Below the pieces are notes generated by a model, which made no database searches, was not told the origin of the DNA, and worked only from the letters and a program-made list of their open reading frames with translations. A stretch of DNA of 64,000 bases from Streptomyces noursei (GTDB lineage: Bacteria > Actinomycetota > Actinomycetes > Streptomycetales > Streptomycetaceae). Both the position numbers and the translations under genes were made by a program. The stretch lies in the NCBI RefSeq assembly GCF_016917755.1, contig NZ_CP070326.1, positions 1,922,001 through 1,986,000 of the forward strand, read 5' to 3'. This document shows positions 23,014-31,167 of the stretch, in pieces. Numbering within the stretch: position 1 is the stretch's first letter; every line of letters starts with the position of its first letter.

Positions 23014-23411
23014 CATCGTGACACGTGGCAGCGAGCGGGTCCCGAGGAAAGCCGACAACTCCTTAGGGCCGCGGCAGGCCGGCCCTGAAATCATGGAGAG
23101 AAACGCTGAGCACCTCGCCGCACGCTCCCGTCCACGTTGCGCACTCCCCCGAGCACACCGGCCCCGGAACCTGTCACAGGACCGGGGCCATTCCACTGGC
23201 CGTCGAGATCAGTAGTAGCTCTGCCATTGATAGCACCGATTGCCACCCACGACAGTAGCGGTCCGACAGTCAGAGAAGCTCATCATCCACCAGCATGCCC
23301 TCCGCGAGGCCATCTAGAACAACGAGCCACACACCGAAATAAACTCACTTGAGGACTCGCTAGAGAAGGCGAAGGATGGCCCCACCCGAACCCGCAGTGA
23401 CAGAACTCCTA
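23014..23411. other. Non-coding stretch inside the cargo insertion
   Basis: The 398 bp between the two cargo genes hold one hairpin (23160-23189) and otherwise no gene or repeat that I can support. GC content falls toward the right. Confidence 0.5.
23160..23189 (+). terminator. Hairpin downstream of the first cargo gene
   Basis: GGCCCCGG (23160-23167) and CCGGGGCC (23182-23189) form an 8-bp stem with a 14-base loop followed by ATTCC. Probable terminator for the gene ending at 23,013. Confidence 0.5.
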
Positions 23412-24071
23412 TTACCATAGAGCCCACCAGGCATCGATAGAGGCGCCAAACTCATTAAACCGTTCTTCTACTTCATTGAACCGTTGGGAGAACTGGCCGG
23501 TGAGACTAGAGAAGAAAACCGCAACAGCGTCCCAGAGGCGAGCAAAGAAGGAGCTCACCAATTCATAGGAAACAAGGATTATTCCTCGCTCATGGAGATT
23601 CTTGTTGCCGATCGCGATGAGCGCATTAGAGATGCCGACCTCACGACTAATGAATTCCTGAAGGTTCTTTCCAGCCCGCCCTTCGACGCGACTCCTGAAC
23701 TCGCGAGGGTCAATTCCGCCACACCCGTCGACACTTCCCTTTCGCTCACTTACATCGCGCATCGTTCGATCTTTGTTGCACTTGACGGCGGCCTTCTCTT
23801 CGTTTCGACGAGACTCAATTAGCGCCTTAACTTCAGATGGGAGCACACAGCCGGACCTAAGGACAGTCGCCGTGATCTCGTAAGCAAGTTCATAGGTCTG
23901 AATCTGTGCGCCAGCCGAAGGGTCCAAGGCGGACGGCGCACTCGTCTCGATCGACGAAGGTAGGAGAAAATCCATACGCGCTTGCAGCGCTCCCGAATTC
24001 GCGGTTCGAATAGCCCGCATCATCGACTCAAACCCACTCTCGGGTGCGTGGGAGGTATCGACTGACCCCAT
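23412..24071 (-). CDS. Low-GC antisense cargo gene of unknown function (219 aa)
   Basis: A 219-residue protein read against the late operon, with AGGAG before its ATG. It is hydrophilic at first (MGSVDTSHAPESGFESMMRA), has a Cys pair (CNKDRTMRDVSERKG...GCGG) near the middle, and a hydrophobic segment in the C-terminal third (GIILVSYELVSSFFARLWDA then VAVFFSSL), so it may associate with the membrane. Base composition is clearly lower in GC than the flanking head genes, a sign of recent transfer. The orientation and position between portal and minor head genes fit a lysogenically expressed gene such as exclusion or defence; this is inference. Confidence 0.6.
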   Translation of the reverse strand: MGSVDTSHAPESGFESMMRAIRTANSGALQARMDFLLPSSIETSAPSALDPSAGAQIQTYELAYEITATVLRSGCVLPSEVKALIESRRNEEKAAVKCNKDRTMRDVSERKGSVDGCGGIDPREFRSRVEGRAGKNLQEFISREVGISNALIAIGNKNLHERGIILVSYELVSSFFARLWDAVAVFFSSLTGQFSQRFNEVEERFNEFGASIDAWWALW

Positions 24072-24173
24072 GGCGTACTCCTATTTCCTGCGCCCACACC
24101 AAGACGGCATATACATGTATCCCCCGGTCGACCTCGCATTGAAACTACAGTAGAGGGATATTCGGGGGGTGCT

Positions 24174-26399
24174 GTGCCGATCCACCCAGGAATGGTCGAG
24201 GACCTCTCGGCCGGCGTTCGTGACCTGTACGCGGACGCCGAGCAGCGGTTGCTGGGCATTGTCGCCCGGCAACTTGCTGCTGGCCTGGAGGCACCCGGGT
24301 GGGCGGTTGCCAAGCTGCGCGACATCCAGCCGCTACGCCGGGCCGCGCAGAGCGTCGTCGCCGAACTCGCCAAGGCAACCAGCCTGGACGTGTTTGATGT
24401 GGTCGCCGAGGCGTACAACACCGGCGCCCGCGCCGGGCTTGCCGAACTCGGCGCGCTGCACGAGGGGGACGTCCGGCGGATCGCTGAAAGCACCCCGAGC
24501 GGGCGGGCCGTTGACCGGCTAGCGCACGAGACCATCGACCGCGTCACCGCCACGCACCGCGGCATTCTCCGCGGCGTCGAGGACGGTTACCGCCAGGTGG
24601 TTGCCGAGGTGTCCGCTACGCCCCTGCTCGGTATCGATACCCGCCGGCAGGCCACCCAACGCGCGATGGAGCGGTTTGCCGACCGTGGTCTGCGGACGTT
24701 CGTCGACAGGGGCGGGCGCGCGTGGTCGATGACTTCGTACGCCGAGATGGCCGTGCGCACCAGCGTGGGACGGGCCGCGGTCGAGGCGCACGGCGACCGC
24801 ATCCGCGCCGCCGGGGTGTCCTTGGTGATCGTCTCCAACGCGCCGCACGAGTGCCCGCTGTGCCGCCCCTACGAGGGCAAGGTGCTGGCCCTGGACGGCC
24901 CGGACGGCTCCCGCACTGTGGAGGTCGAGCACGCCGTCGAGGACGGCCGCACGGTCCGCGTGCAGGTGGCCGGATCCCTTGATGAAGCGCGCCGCCACGG
25001 GTTCCAACACCCCAACTGCCGGCACTCCACCAGTGCCTACCTGCCTGGGGTGACCCGGGCCCCGGTCGAGCACTCCACCGACCCGGACGGGTACGAGGCA
25101 ACACAGCGGCAGCGCGCGATCGAGCGGGGTATCCGGAAGTGGAAGAACCGCGCCGCAGCCTCGACCACGCCCGAGGGCAAGCGAGCGGCCGAGGCCAAGC
25201 TGCGCGCGTGGCAGAAGAGGCAGCGTGAACACCTCGCCGATCACCCCGAGTTGATCCGCCGGCGGTACCGCGAGCAGCCCGGCGCCGGGAACCTCCCGAG
25301 CAACGCGCTGCATCCGCCGCAGGACGCCGTAGAGGCCGCACGGGTGCGCGCCGGCGACGAGCGGACTCTGCCGGAGATGGCCGACGAGCAGCTCGCCGTC
25401 GCGCATGGCTCCGGGCACCTGGACGAGCGCGACCGCGGCCGGATCGAGGCCGAGGCCGACCGGCGCGACGAGCGCGACCTGCTCGACCGTGTCCGTCCGC
25501 ACGGGCGCCTCGCCGAGGATCTGACCGCGTTCGGTGACTCCGAACTCGCCCGCGTGCTGCCGCACCTGGGCGACGACGACGTTCTGCGGGTGGCCGCCGA
25601 GATGGACCGCCGCGACGTGGCCGCCGGCCTGCCCGGCGCCCGGACTGACTTGATCGGGCTTTCCGACGCGCAGCTCGCCCGCCGTGCTCGGGGCGCGGAC
25701 GCCGGCGAGCTGGGCGCGCTGGCTGCCGAGGCGGACCGCCGCGACCTCCTGCGGACCGTGTTCCCCGGCGGGTACCTGGCGGCCGACCTGTCCAGCCTGG
25801 GCGACGACGTCCTCGGCTGGGCCATCCGCTACGGCCGCGAGGGCGATGTCGAGAAGATCGCCGACGAACTCGACCGACGGCACCCGCCCGCCCCGCCCGC
25901 CGAGGCACACGGGGCGCACACCGTCGAGGGACAGCTCGCCGACCGGGCCGCCGTCGACGAGGCCCTCACCCCGGCCGCTGACCCGGACGACTGGGCGCAC
26001 CTCGCGTTCGACGACGACCGGTACGCGGGCATGTCCGCCACCGAGCGATGGGTCGCGGAGCGTGAGGACGCCGCCGCGGCGCAACGCTCGGCCTTCTCCC
26101 GCGAGCAGATACGCGAGATGTACCGCGAGCACATCGCGGCTCAATGGCTGGAGGCCGAAAACGCGCTGCGCGGGCACCTGCTCAACCGGCGGGCCGAGGC
26201 CGACGGCATCGACCCCCGATCGCTGTTCACCGGCCCGGCACACGTGGCGTATGCGCGTGCGTCGGAGGACCTGATTCGCTGGTGGGAGACCCACCCGCGA
26301 ACTACGCTGGCCGAGTACGCCGAGCAGATCACCGGCGTTCGGGACGCCGCCGCACAGACCGCGCGGCACTCCCGCAACGACCGGCAGAACCGGCTGTAG
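24174..26399 (+). CDS. MuF-like minor head protein with C-terminal repeats
   Basis: A 741-residue minor capsid protein. The N-terminal 300 residues are of the phage minor-capsid/MuF type, ending in the metal-binding pair ECPLCRPYEGK and GFQHPNCRHSTSAYLPG. Beyond residue about 390 it has a string of related units ending in EADRRD/EMDRRD/EADRRD/ELDRRH, each preceded by L.d.eLa.. helices; this extension is not part of the core family. GTG 24174 follows GGGGGGTG. MuF proteins enter or line the head near the portal and may carry effector extensions; what the repeats do is unknown. Confidence 0.75.
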   Translation: MPIHPGMVEDLSAGVRDLYADAEQRLLGIVARQLAAGLEAPGWAVAKLRDIQPLRRAAQSVVAELAKATSLDVFDVVAEAYNTGARAGLAELGALHEGDVRRIAESTPSGRAVDRLAHETIDRVTATHRGILRGVEDGYRQVVAEVSATPLLGIDTRRQATQRAMERFADRGLRTFVDRGGRAWSMTSYAEMAVRTSVGRAAVEAHGDRIRAAGVSLVIVSNAPHECPLCRPYEGKVLALDGPDGSRTVEVEHAVEDGRTVRVQVAGSLDEARRHGFQHPNCRHSTSAYLPGVTRAPVEHSTDPDGYEATQRQRAIERGIRKWKNRAAASTTPEGKRAAEAKLRAWQKRQREHLADHPELIRRRYREQPGAGNLPSNALHPPQDAVEAARVRAGDERTLPEMADEQLAVAHGSGHLDERDRGRIEAEADRRDERDLLDRVRPHGRLAEDLTAFGDSELARVLPHLGDDDVLRVAAEMDRRDVAAGLPGARTDLIGLSDAQLARRARGADAGELGALAAEADRRDLLRTVFPGGYLAADLSSLGDDVLGWAIRYGREGDVEKIADELDRRHPPAPPAEAHGAHTVEGQLADRAAVDEALTPAADPDDWAHLAFDDDRYAGMSATERWVAEREDAAAAQRSAFSREQIREMYREHIAAQWLEAENALRGHLLNRRAEADGIDPRSLFTGPAHVAYARASEDLIRWWETHPRTTLAEYAEQITGVRDAAAQTARHSRNDRQNRL

Positions 26400-26408
26400 G
26401 GAGGGTCC

Positions 26409-26594
26409 ATGGGCACCAGGGGTGATCTGGTCCGCGCGATCAACGCGGGCGCAGCGGCCGGCCGATCCGGCGACCCGGTGACCGCCTGCCCCTTCCCGTC
26501 TGGAGACCTGCGCCGCTCGGCGTGGTTGCGCGGCTACGCGAAGACGATGCGGCTGCCCGACGAGCAGCACGACCAGGAGCAGACCGCCGAGTAG
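26409..26594 (+). CDS. Rmf/CrpP-like small protein
   Basis: A 61-residue protein whose core, AINAGAAAGRSGDPVTACPF then SGDLRRSAWLRGYAKTMRL, matches the Rmf/CrpP fold common in Streptomyces phages between head genes. Family members include a ribosome modulation factor and a putative quinolone-modifying protein, but the phage role is not established. GGGAGG precedes the ATG. Confidence 0.7.
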   Translation: MGTRGDLVRAINAGAAAGRSGDPVTACPFPSGDLRRSAWLRGYAKTMRLPDEQHDQEQTAE

Positions 26595-26617
26595 GCACTG
26601 CTGCACCAACCGACCTG

Positions 26618-26643
26618 AAGGGCCCGCCGATGGCGGGCCCTTT
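26618..26643 (+). terminator. Hairpin between CrpP-like and scaffold genes
   Basis: AAGGGCCCGCC (26618-26628), GAT, and GGCGGGCCCTT (26632-26642) followed by T: a classical intrinsic terminator shape, though in a late operon it may only partly stop transcription and so raise scaffold/capsid dosage control. Confidence 0.7.
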
Positions 26644-26680
26644 GTCATGCCTGCACACCACCACGAAGGACCCGACACCC

Positions 26681-27283
26681 ATGTCCGACACCACCACACC
26701 GACCGCCGAGGCCACGCCGACCACCGGCACCCCGGCCCCAGAGACGCCGTCCGCCCCCGTCACGTCGACGCCAGCCCCGGACCCGGCCGCCGAGCAGCAG
26801 CTCGCCGACGCCACGACGCGCGCCGAGCAGGCCGCCGCCGAGCGCGACGAGCTGCGGGCCGCCCTCGATGCGGTGACCAAGGCACTCAACCCCAACGGCG
26901 ACCAGGGCGAGCAGGATCCGACGGCGCTGGCTGCCACGGTCGCCGAGCGCGACAAGCAGCTCGACCAGACCGGCGCCGAGCTGCGCACGGCGCGCGTGGA
27001 ACTGGCCGCCTACAAGGCCGCCGCAGACCAGGACGCCCGCGCCGACCGCCTACTGAACAGCCGCTCGTTCCTCGACACGGTCGGCACGCTCGACCCCGCC
27101 GACGGGAAGTTCGACGAGCAGCTCGTCGCCGCGATCCGGGCCGCCGTCGAGGCCGATCCGGACCTGTACCGGGCGACGCCGGCCGGTCCGGTCCGTGGCG
27201 GCGGCGAGTTCAACGGCGCCCCGGCTGCGCCCACCAAGCCCACCACCCTCCGTGACGCCATCGCCGCCCGGCTTGGCGCCTAA
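26681..27283 (+). CDS. Head scaffolding protein
   Basis: A 200-residue protein directly before the capsid gene. It has a Thr/Pro-rich N-terminus, a central coiled coil (RAEQAAAERDELRAALDAVT to about 120) and a C-terminal segment with LLNSRSFLDTVGTLDPADGK and PTTLRDAIAARLGA, the usual end of actinophage scaffolds that contacts the capsid. It guides HK97-fold shell assembly and leaves before packaging. Confidence 0.8.
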   Translation: MSDTTTPTAEATPTTGTPAPETPSAPVTSTPAPDPAAEQQLADATTRAEQAAAERDELRAALDAVTKALNPNGDQGEQDPTALAATVAERDKQLDQTGAELRTARVELAAYKAAADQDARADRLLNSRSFLDTVGTLDPADGKFDEQLVAAIRAAVEADPDLYRATPAGPVRGGGEFNGAPAAPTKPTTLRDAIAARLGA

Positions 27284-27301
27284 AACCTAGGAAGTACCCC
27301 C

Positions 27302-28279
27302 ATGGCAATCACTCTCGCCGACGCCAAGCTGAACACGCAGGACGACATCGACCTGCGCGTGATCGACGAGTTCCGCAAGTCCTCGTGGCTGCTGGACAAC
27401 ATGACCTTCGACGACGTCGTGAACCCGGCCGGCGGCGGCGCGACGCTGACCTACGGCTACACGCGTCTGGTGTCCGAGCGCGGCGCGGCTTTCCGTCCGC
27501 TGGGCACCGAGTACGGCACCGAGCAGGCCAAGCGGTCCCGCGCGACCGTCGACCTGTCCGTGCTGGGCGGCGCGTTCGAGATCGACCGCGTCCTGTCCAA
27601 CCTCGGCCCGGCCGCCACCAACGAAGTCACGTTTCAGATGGGGCAGACGATCAAGTCGGCCCGCGCGTTCTTCTCCGACCAGGTCATCAACGGCACCCGC
27701 AACACCTCCAACGCGACCGGGTTCGAGGGACTGTCGAAGGTGCTCGCCAACTCCAGCACGGAGTACAAGACCGCGGCCGACTGGTCCACCCCCGCCGACC
27801 AGCCCGCAGCGCACAACGCCCTCGACTCCCTCGACGAGTTCCTCGGCCAGCTCGACGACACCCCGAGCGCGCTGCTCGGCAACAAGAAGACCATCGCCCG
27901 TATCCGCAGCCTTGCGCGCCGGGCCGGCTACTACAGCCGCGCCGAGAACGCGTTCGGGCAGACGGTCGAGTCGTACAACGGGATTCCGTTCATCGACCTG
28001 GGCGCCAAGGCCGGCAGCGCAGATCCGGTGATCGGCATCGACGCCAAGACCGGCACCACCGACCTGTACGCCGTGCGCCTGGGCCTGGATGCCTTCCACG
28101 GTGTCTCGACCGTCGGCGGCGGCTTGGTGCGCCAGTGGCTTCCGGACTTCTCCACCGCCGGCGCCGTCAAGCGCGGCGAGGTCGAACTCGGCCCGGTCGC
28201 CGTCGCGCTGAAGACGACCAAGGGCGCGGCGGTGTGGCGCGGCAGCCAGGTCAACCCGGCCGCGACGCGGGGGGAGTGA
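27302..28279 (+). CDS. Major capsid protein (HK97 fold)
   Basis: A 325-residue capsid protein. MAITLADAKLNTQDDIDLRV starts an N-arm; the P-domain and spine helix follow, with LLGNKKTIARIRSLARRAGY and the A-domain loop GIPFIDLGAKAGSADPVIGI, which are typical of this group of siphophage capsids. AGGAAG precedes the ATG. It lies in the expected order scaffold-capsid-connectors. The length is normal. Confidence 0.88.
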   Translation: MAITLADAKLNTQDDIDLRVIDEFRKSSWLLDNMTFDDVVNPAGGGATLTYGYTRLVSERGAAFRPLGTEYGTEQAKRSRATVDLSVLGGAFEIDRVLSNLGPAATNEVTFQMGQTIKSARAFFSDQVINGTRNTSNATGFEGLSKVLANSSTEYKTAADWSTPADQPAAHNALDSLDEFLGQLDDTPSALLGNKKTIARIRSLARRAGYYSRAENAFGQTVESYNGIPFIDLGAKAGSADPVIGIDAKTGTTDLYAVRLGLDAFHGVSTVGGGLVRQWLPDFSTAGAVKRGEVELGPVAVALKTTKGAAVWRGSQVNPAATRGE

Positions 28280-28677
28280 TGTTGCGCCGCCTGTACGCCA
28301 CCCCCGAGCAGCTCGCCGCCTACCTCGGCGAGCCCGCCCCGGACGGCGCCGAGCGGCTGCTCACCCGCGCCTCCGAGGACATCGACAGTGCCCTGCTTAC
28401 GGCCGTATACGCGGTCGACGTGGACGGCGACCCGCTCGACGCCCGGGTGCGCGCCGCTCTGGCCGATGCCGTGTGCGCGCAGGTCGAGCACTGGCTCGCC
28501 ACCGGCGACGACGGCACCGGCGCTGGCGGGATCTGGGACTCCGTGTCCATCGGGCCGGTGTCCCTGTCCGGTCGGTCCGGGCAGCCGCCGGGCGCCGGCG
28601 GTGTCGAGCTGGCCCCGCGCGCCGCCCGCGCCCTGCGCCGGGCCGGGCTGGAGCCGGGGGTGGTATGGACATGGTGA
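28279..28677 (+). CDS. Head-tail connector (gp6/gp15-like)
   Basis: A 132-residue helical protein (LYATPEQLAAYLGEPAPDGA, LLTRASEDIDSALLTAVYAV, VRAALADAVCAQVEHWLATG), matching the adaptor that sits under the portal. Its ATG overlaps the capsid stop (ATGA-like junction at 28,277-28,281). The C-terminal GVELAPRAARALRRAGLEPG is a usual ending. Confidence 0.75.
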   Translation: MLRRLYATPEQLAAYLGEPAPDGAERLLTRASEDIDSALLTAVYAVDVDGDPLDARVRAALADAVCAQVEHWLATGDDGTGAGGIWDSVSIGPVSLSGRSGQPPGAGGVELAPRAARALRRAGLEPGVVWTW

Positions 28678-28993
28678 CCCAGGTACCGGCGGTGCTGCTG
28701 CGCCACCGCATCACCGTTGAGCCGTACGCCGGCGAGGGCGCCTACGGGCCGCAGTACCGCCACGCCATCCCCAACGTCCGCGCCCTGGTGGACGACGCCC
28801 GCGCATGGTGCGCACCGCCGATGGTCGGCAGGTCACGGCAACGGCGACCGTGATTGCCGGGCCGACGCTCGACTGCCCACCCGGAAGTCAGGTCACCCTG
28901 CCCGACGGGCGCACCACCACCGCGCTCACCGTGGCTCGGCACACCGCCCCCGGCCTGCCCGTTCCGACCTGTACGGAGGTGAGTTGCGAATGA
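28665..28993 (+). pseudogene. Head-closure protein gene with frameshift
   Basis: The first frame gives MDMVTQVPAVLLRHRITVEP then YRHAIPNVRALVDDAR; the expected continuation, MVRTADGRQVTATATVIAGP and GSQVTLPDGRTTTALTVARH, is in another frame from about 28,800. Loss of one C in GCCCGC(C)GCATG explains it. The two halves together have the size (about 109 residues) and strand-rich character of gp16-type head-closure proteins. Unless the frameshift is a sequencing error or is recoded, the phage lacks its head stopper. Low-GC repeat DNA begins immediately after the stop. Confidence 0.65.
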
Positions 28994-29208
28994 GTCCGGG
29001 AACCAACCACACCTGAGTTGCGGATTTTTCTGGGTAGCAACATGGGAGGATCCGATGTCAACTCGATGTAGATGCTTCGCTCTTCTCGCACTCAGAACTT
29101 CTTCTTCGGTCCGTAGTTCTTCTGTGGTTCCGTAGTGATCTCCTAAGTTCCATAGACATTGTCTTGCCTAGATCGTGGCTTATCTCTGATCTGTTGAGAC
29201 TTGATCGA

Positions 29209-29252
29209 GAGTCATCTCTGACTCATACCTGATCGGGAGTCATCTCTGACTC
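29209..29252. repeat. Tandem 28-bp repeats containing a dyad
   Basis: GAGTCATCTCTGACTC occurs at 29209-29224 and 29237-29252; the arms GAGTCA and TGACTC are perfectly complementary. The surrounding TGATCG(A/G) and ACTTGAT elements are repeated too, giving a 28-bp unit in about 2.3 copies. Confidence 0.7.
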
Positions 29253-29409
29253 TTAAGACTTGATAGTTGCTATGGTTGTGCCACCTGCATCGTGCACAGC
29301 GTGTACGGCAATCAGCCCCAAAAGCGGGCAATGTCCGGTTCGAGCGCCCTCCGCAAACTGGACATAATACCTGATGACGGGGCGTTACGCAGGGTAGGAG
29401 AGCGGGGCA

Positions 29410-29428
29410 CCGTACACAGCGTGTACGG
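29410..29428. promoter_or_regulatory. Perfect palindrome, TetR-type operator candidate
   Basis: CCGTACAC (29410-29417), AGC, GTGTACGG (29421-29428) is a perfect dyad; a second copy with one mismatch in one arm lies at 29291-29307. Size and spacing suit a dimeric repressor. Confidence 0.55.
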
Positions 29429-29581
29429 CGTCCAGGGCCCACACATGAAAGCGGGCCAAGAGCCCCGGCTGGCACCGGGGCGTCTCGGCCCTGGTGTGAG
29501 GTTGGGGTGGGTCCGGCTGACCAATCAGCAGCCGGACCTAACTCAAGGTCCGATCACCGGCATCCACCCTCAGTGCGCCAA

Positions 29582-29698
29582 CTAGCGCATGAGCGTCACC
29601 ACACACCATGCGAACGGGACCAGTGCACCCAAGATCGCAACCGCTGATCGAACCCACTTGGGCAGATCCTCGGGCGCGCGTCCGCGTCGCTCTTTCAC
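29582..29698 (-). CDS. 38-residue antisense membrane protein
   Basis: On the minus strand GTG 29698 follows ATAGGAGACGG and encodes 38 residues: a basic start (VKERRGRAPEDLPKWVRSAV) and a hydrophobic segment (AILGALVPFAWCVVTLM) before the stop at 29,582. It is read against the late genes within the low-GC island, so it is probably part of the same inserted cassette. Its size suits a small membrane-active cargo protein. Confidence 0.5.
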   Translation of the reverse strand: MKERRGRAPEDLPKWVRSAVAILGALVPFAWCVVTLMR

Positions 29699-29852
29699 GT
29701 GCCGTCTCCTATCGCCGAAGGGCGCCCCGCACTACGGGGCCTCCGGCCACGTCGTGGCCGGACGCTGCGGGCGATGGATCAGGCGCGCAACAGCCTACAG
29801 GGCCCACGCATCCGGAAAGGAACAACGGAGCGCAATTGGAGGCGAGTTAGAA

Positions 29853-30209
29853 ATGAACGAACAGCGGGCACGGCTACGCTGGGACCGCCAGACCGCAACC
29901 GCCGCCATCCAACAGGCCGCCGCCCGTGGCGCGCTGCTCGGCGCCGAACACGTCCTACAGGCGAGCCGTCAGCGGGTACCGATTGCCGAGGGCACCCTCG
30001 AACGCTCCGGCGCCGCCAGCATCGATGAGCAGCAGCTCACCGCCGCTGTCTCCTACGACACCTCGTACGCCCGCCGGGTGCACGAGGATCTCAACGCCCG
30101 GCACTCCCCGGGCCGCTCGGCGAAGTATCTGGAATCCGTGCTGCCTGAGTCGGCCGCCACGGTTCAGGCGTTGATCGCTGCACAGGTTCGGCGGGCGCTG
30201 CGCTCATGA
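29853..30209 (+). CDS. HK97 gp10-like minor head/tail-joining protein
   Basis: A 118-residue protein (TATAAIQQAAARGALLGAEH, VLQASRQRVPIAEGTLERSG, YDTSYARRVHEDLNARHSPG, KYLESVLPESAATVQALIAA) with the features of gp10/neck proteins: a helix, the P..tG.L..S motif and YA..vHe.l. ATG 29853 follows GGAGGCGAG. An upstream extension of the frame lacks a ribosome binding site and was not used. Confidence 0.75.
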   Translation: MNEQRARLRWDRQTATAAIQQAAARGALLGAEHVLQASRQRVPIAEGTLERSGAASIDEQQLTAAVSYDTSYARRVHEDLNARHSPGRSAKYLESVLPESAATVQALIAAQVRRALRS

Positions 30210-30637
30210 GCTACACCGCCGACCTCCTCGACGGGCTCGCCCGCCTCCTCGACTCCGCCGGGGTCGGCACCTACCGCCCCGACGGGCTGTACGGGCCGGG
30301 CGATACCGCCATCACCGTCGCCACCATGCCGCCAGCGCCGGATCGCGTGATCTGCCTGTCTGCCTACCCGGTGACCGACTCCCCCGCGCTCACCGACACC
30401 ACCACCGGCATTCAGATCCGCACCCGGGCCGGCCCCGACCCGCGCGAGGTCGACGTGCTCGACGACGCGGTGCTCGACGTACTGCACGGATCCGGCCCCC
30501 ACACCTGGGGCGCGGCCCGCGTGCAGCTTCTCTATCGCGTCTCGGCCGCGCCGATCGGAGCGGACTCTGCCGGCCGTATGGAGCGCAGCAGCAACTACTA
30601 CGCCCGCGCCCACCGCGCGGCCCGACACCTCGAATAG
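30206..30637 (+). CDS. Tail terminator protein
   Basis: A 143-residue protein (MSYTADLLDGLARLLDSAGV, ICLSAYPVTDSPALTDTTTG, IQIRTRAGPDPREVDVLDDA) of the minor capsid/tail-completion type that caps the tail tube and joins it to the head. It overlaps the previous gene by ATGA. Confidence 0.75.
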   Translation: MSYTADLLDGLARLLDSAGVGTYRPDGLYGPGDTAITVATMPPAPDRVICLSAYPVTDSPALTDTTTGIQIRTRAGPDPREVDVLDDAVLDVLHGSGPHTWGAARVQLLYRVSAAPIGADSAGRMERSSNYYARAHRAARHLE

Positions 30638-30648
30638 GAGGCGCCACG

Positions 30649-31167
30649 ATGGCAACCCCGACGCCGCCGGCCGAGACCGTGACCGCACTGGCCCGCCGCT
30701 ACCGGCTGGAGCTGGACACAGGCAAGGACGGCCCGCCCACGTGGGCCGTGATTCCCGGCATCACCGAGTTCACCCCCAAGATCGAACCCACGCAGCAGGA
30801 CGTAACCACCTACGACGCCGAGGGCTGGTCGGAGCAGGCCGTAACGATGCTTGCCTGGTCGGTCGAGGTCACCCTCGCCCACCGCGCCCACCCCACGACC
30901 GGCGTGTTCAACGCAGCACAGGAAGCACTGCGCCGGGCGTCCATGTCGTTCGGTGCCGCCTCCTACGTCCGCGTGCGGTACTACGACCGCAACGGCGCCC
31001 CGGACGCCCAGGAAGGTGCCGCCCTGGTCACATGGGAGCCCGAGGGCGGCGGGCCGGACGAAGTCGACACGATCAAGGTCACGCTTACCGGATCGGGTCC
31101 GCTGGTCGAGATTCCCAACCCGGTTGGGGACGCGCCGCCCGTGAACACCAAGGGCGGTGATGCGTAG
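30649..31167 (+). CDS. Major tail (tube) protein
   Basis: A 172-residue protein directly before the tail chaperone genes. The strand-rich core (YRLELDTGKDGPPTWAVIPG, ITEFTPKIEPTQQDVTTYDA, VEVTLAHRAHPTTGVFNAAQ) and its genomic position identify the protein that polymerises into the tube of the long non-contractile tail. AGGAGG lies before the ATG. Confidence 0.83.
   Translation: MATPTPPAETVTALARRYRLELDTGKDGPPTWAVIPGITEFTPKIEPTQQDVTTYDAEGWSEQAVTMLAWSVEVTLAHRAHPTTGVFNAAQEALRRASMSFGAASYVRVRYYDRNGAPDAQEGAALVTWEPEGGGPDEVDTIKVTLTGSGPLVEIPNPVGDAPPVNTKGGDA

Larger units (their letters stand above)
28994..29581. promoter_or_regulatory. Low-GC regulatory island with operator-like repeats
   Basis: This 588-bp stretch between connector genes has no convincing coding region. 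It holds a 28-bp tandem repeat with the dyad GAGTCATCTCTGACTC twice (29209-29224, 29237-29252) and two further dyads around CACAGCGTGTACGG (29291-29307 imperfect; 29410-29428 perfect). A possible -10 (TAATAC, about 29,364) lies between them. It looks like a cluster of repressor sites, perhaps the lysogeny control region of an inserted cassette. Confidence 0.6.

Noticed and set aside
29212..29475. 87-codon minus-strand frame with several Cys-x2-Cys pairs in the low-GC island
   Set aside because: The cysteine pairs come from the repeated CACAGCGTGTACGG DNA element; there is no convincing ribosome binding site and the repeats look like operators.
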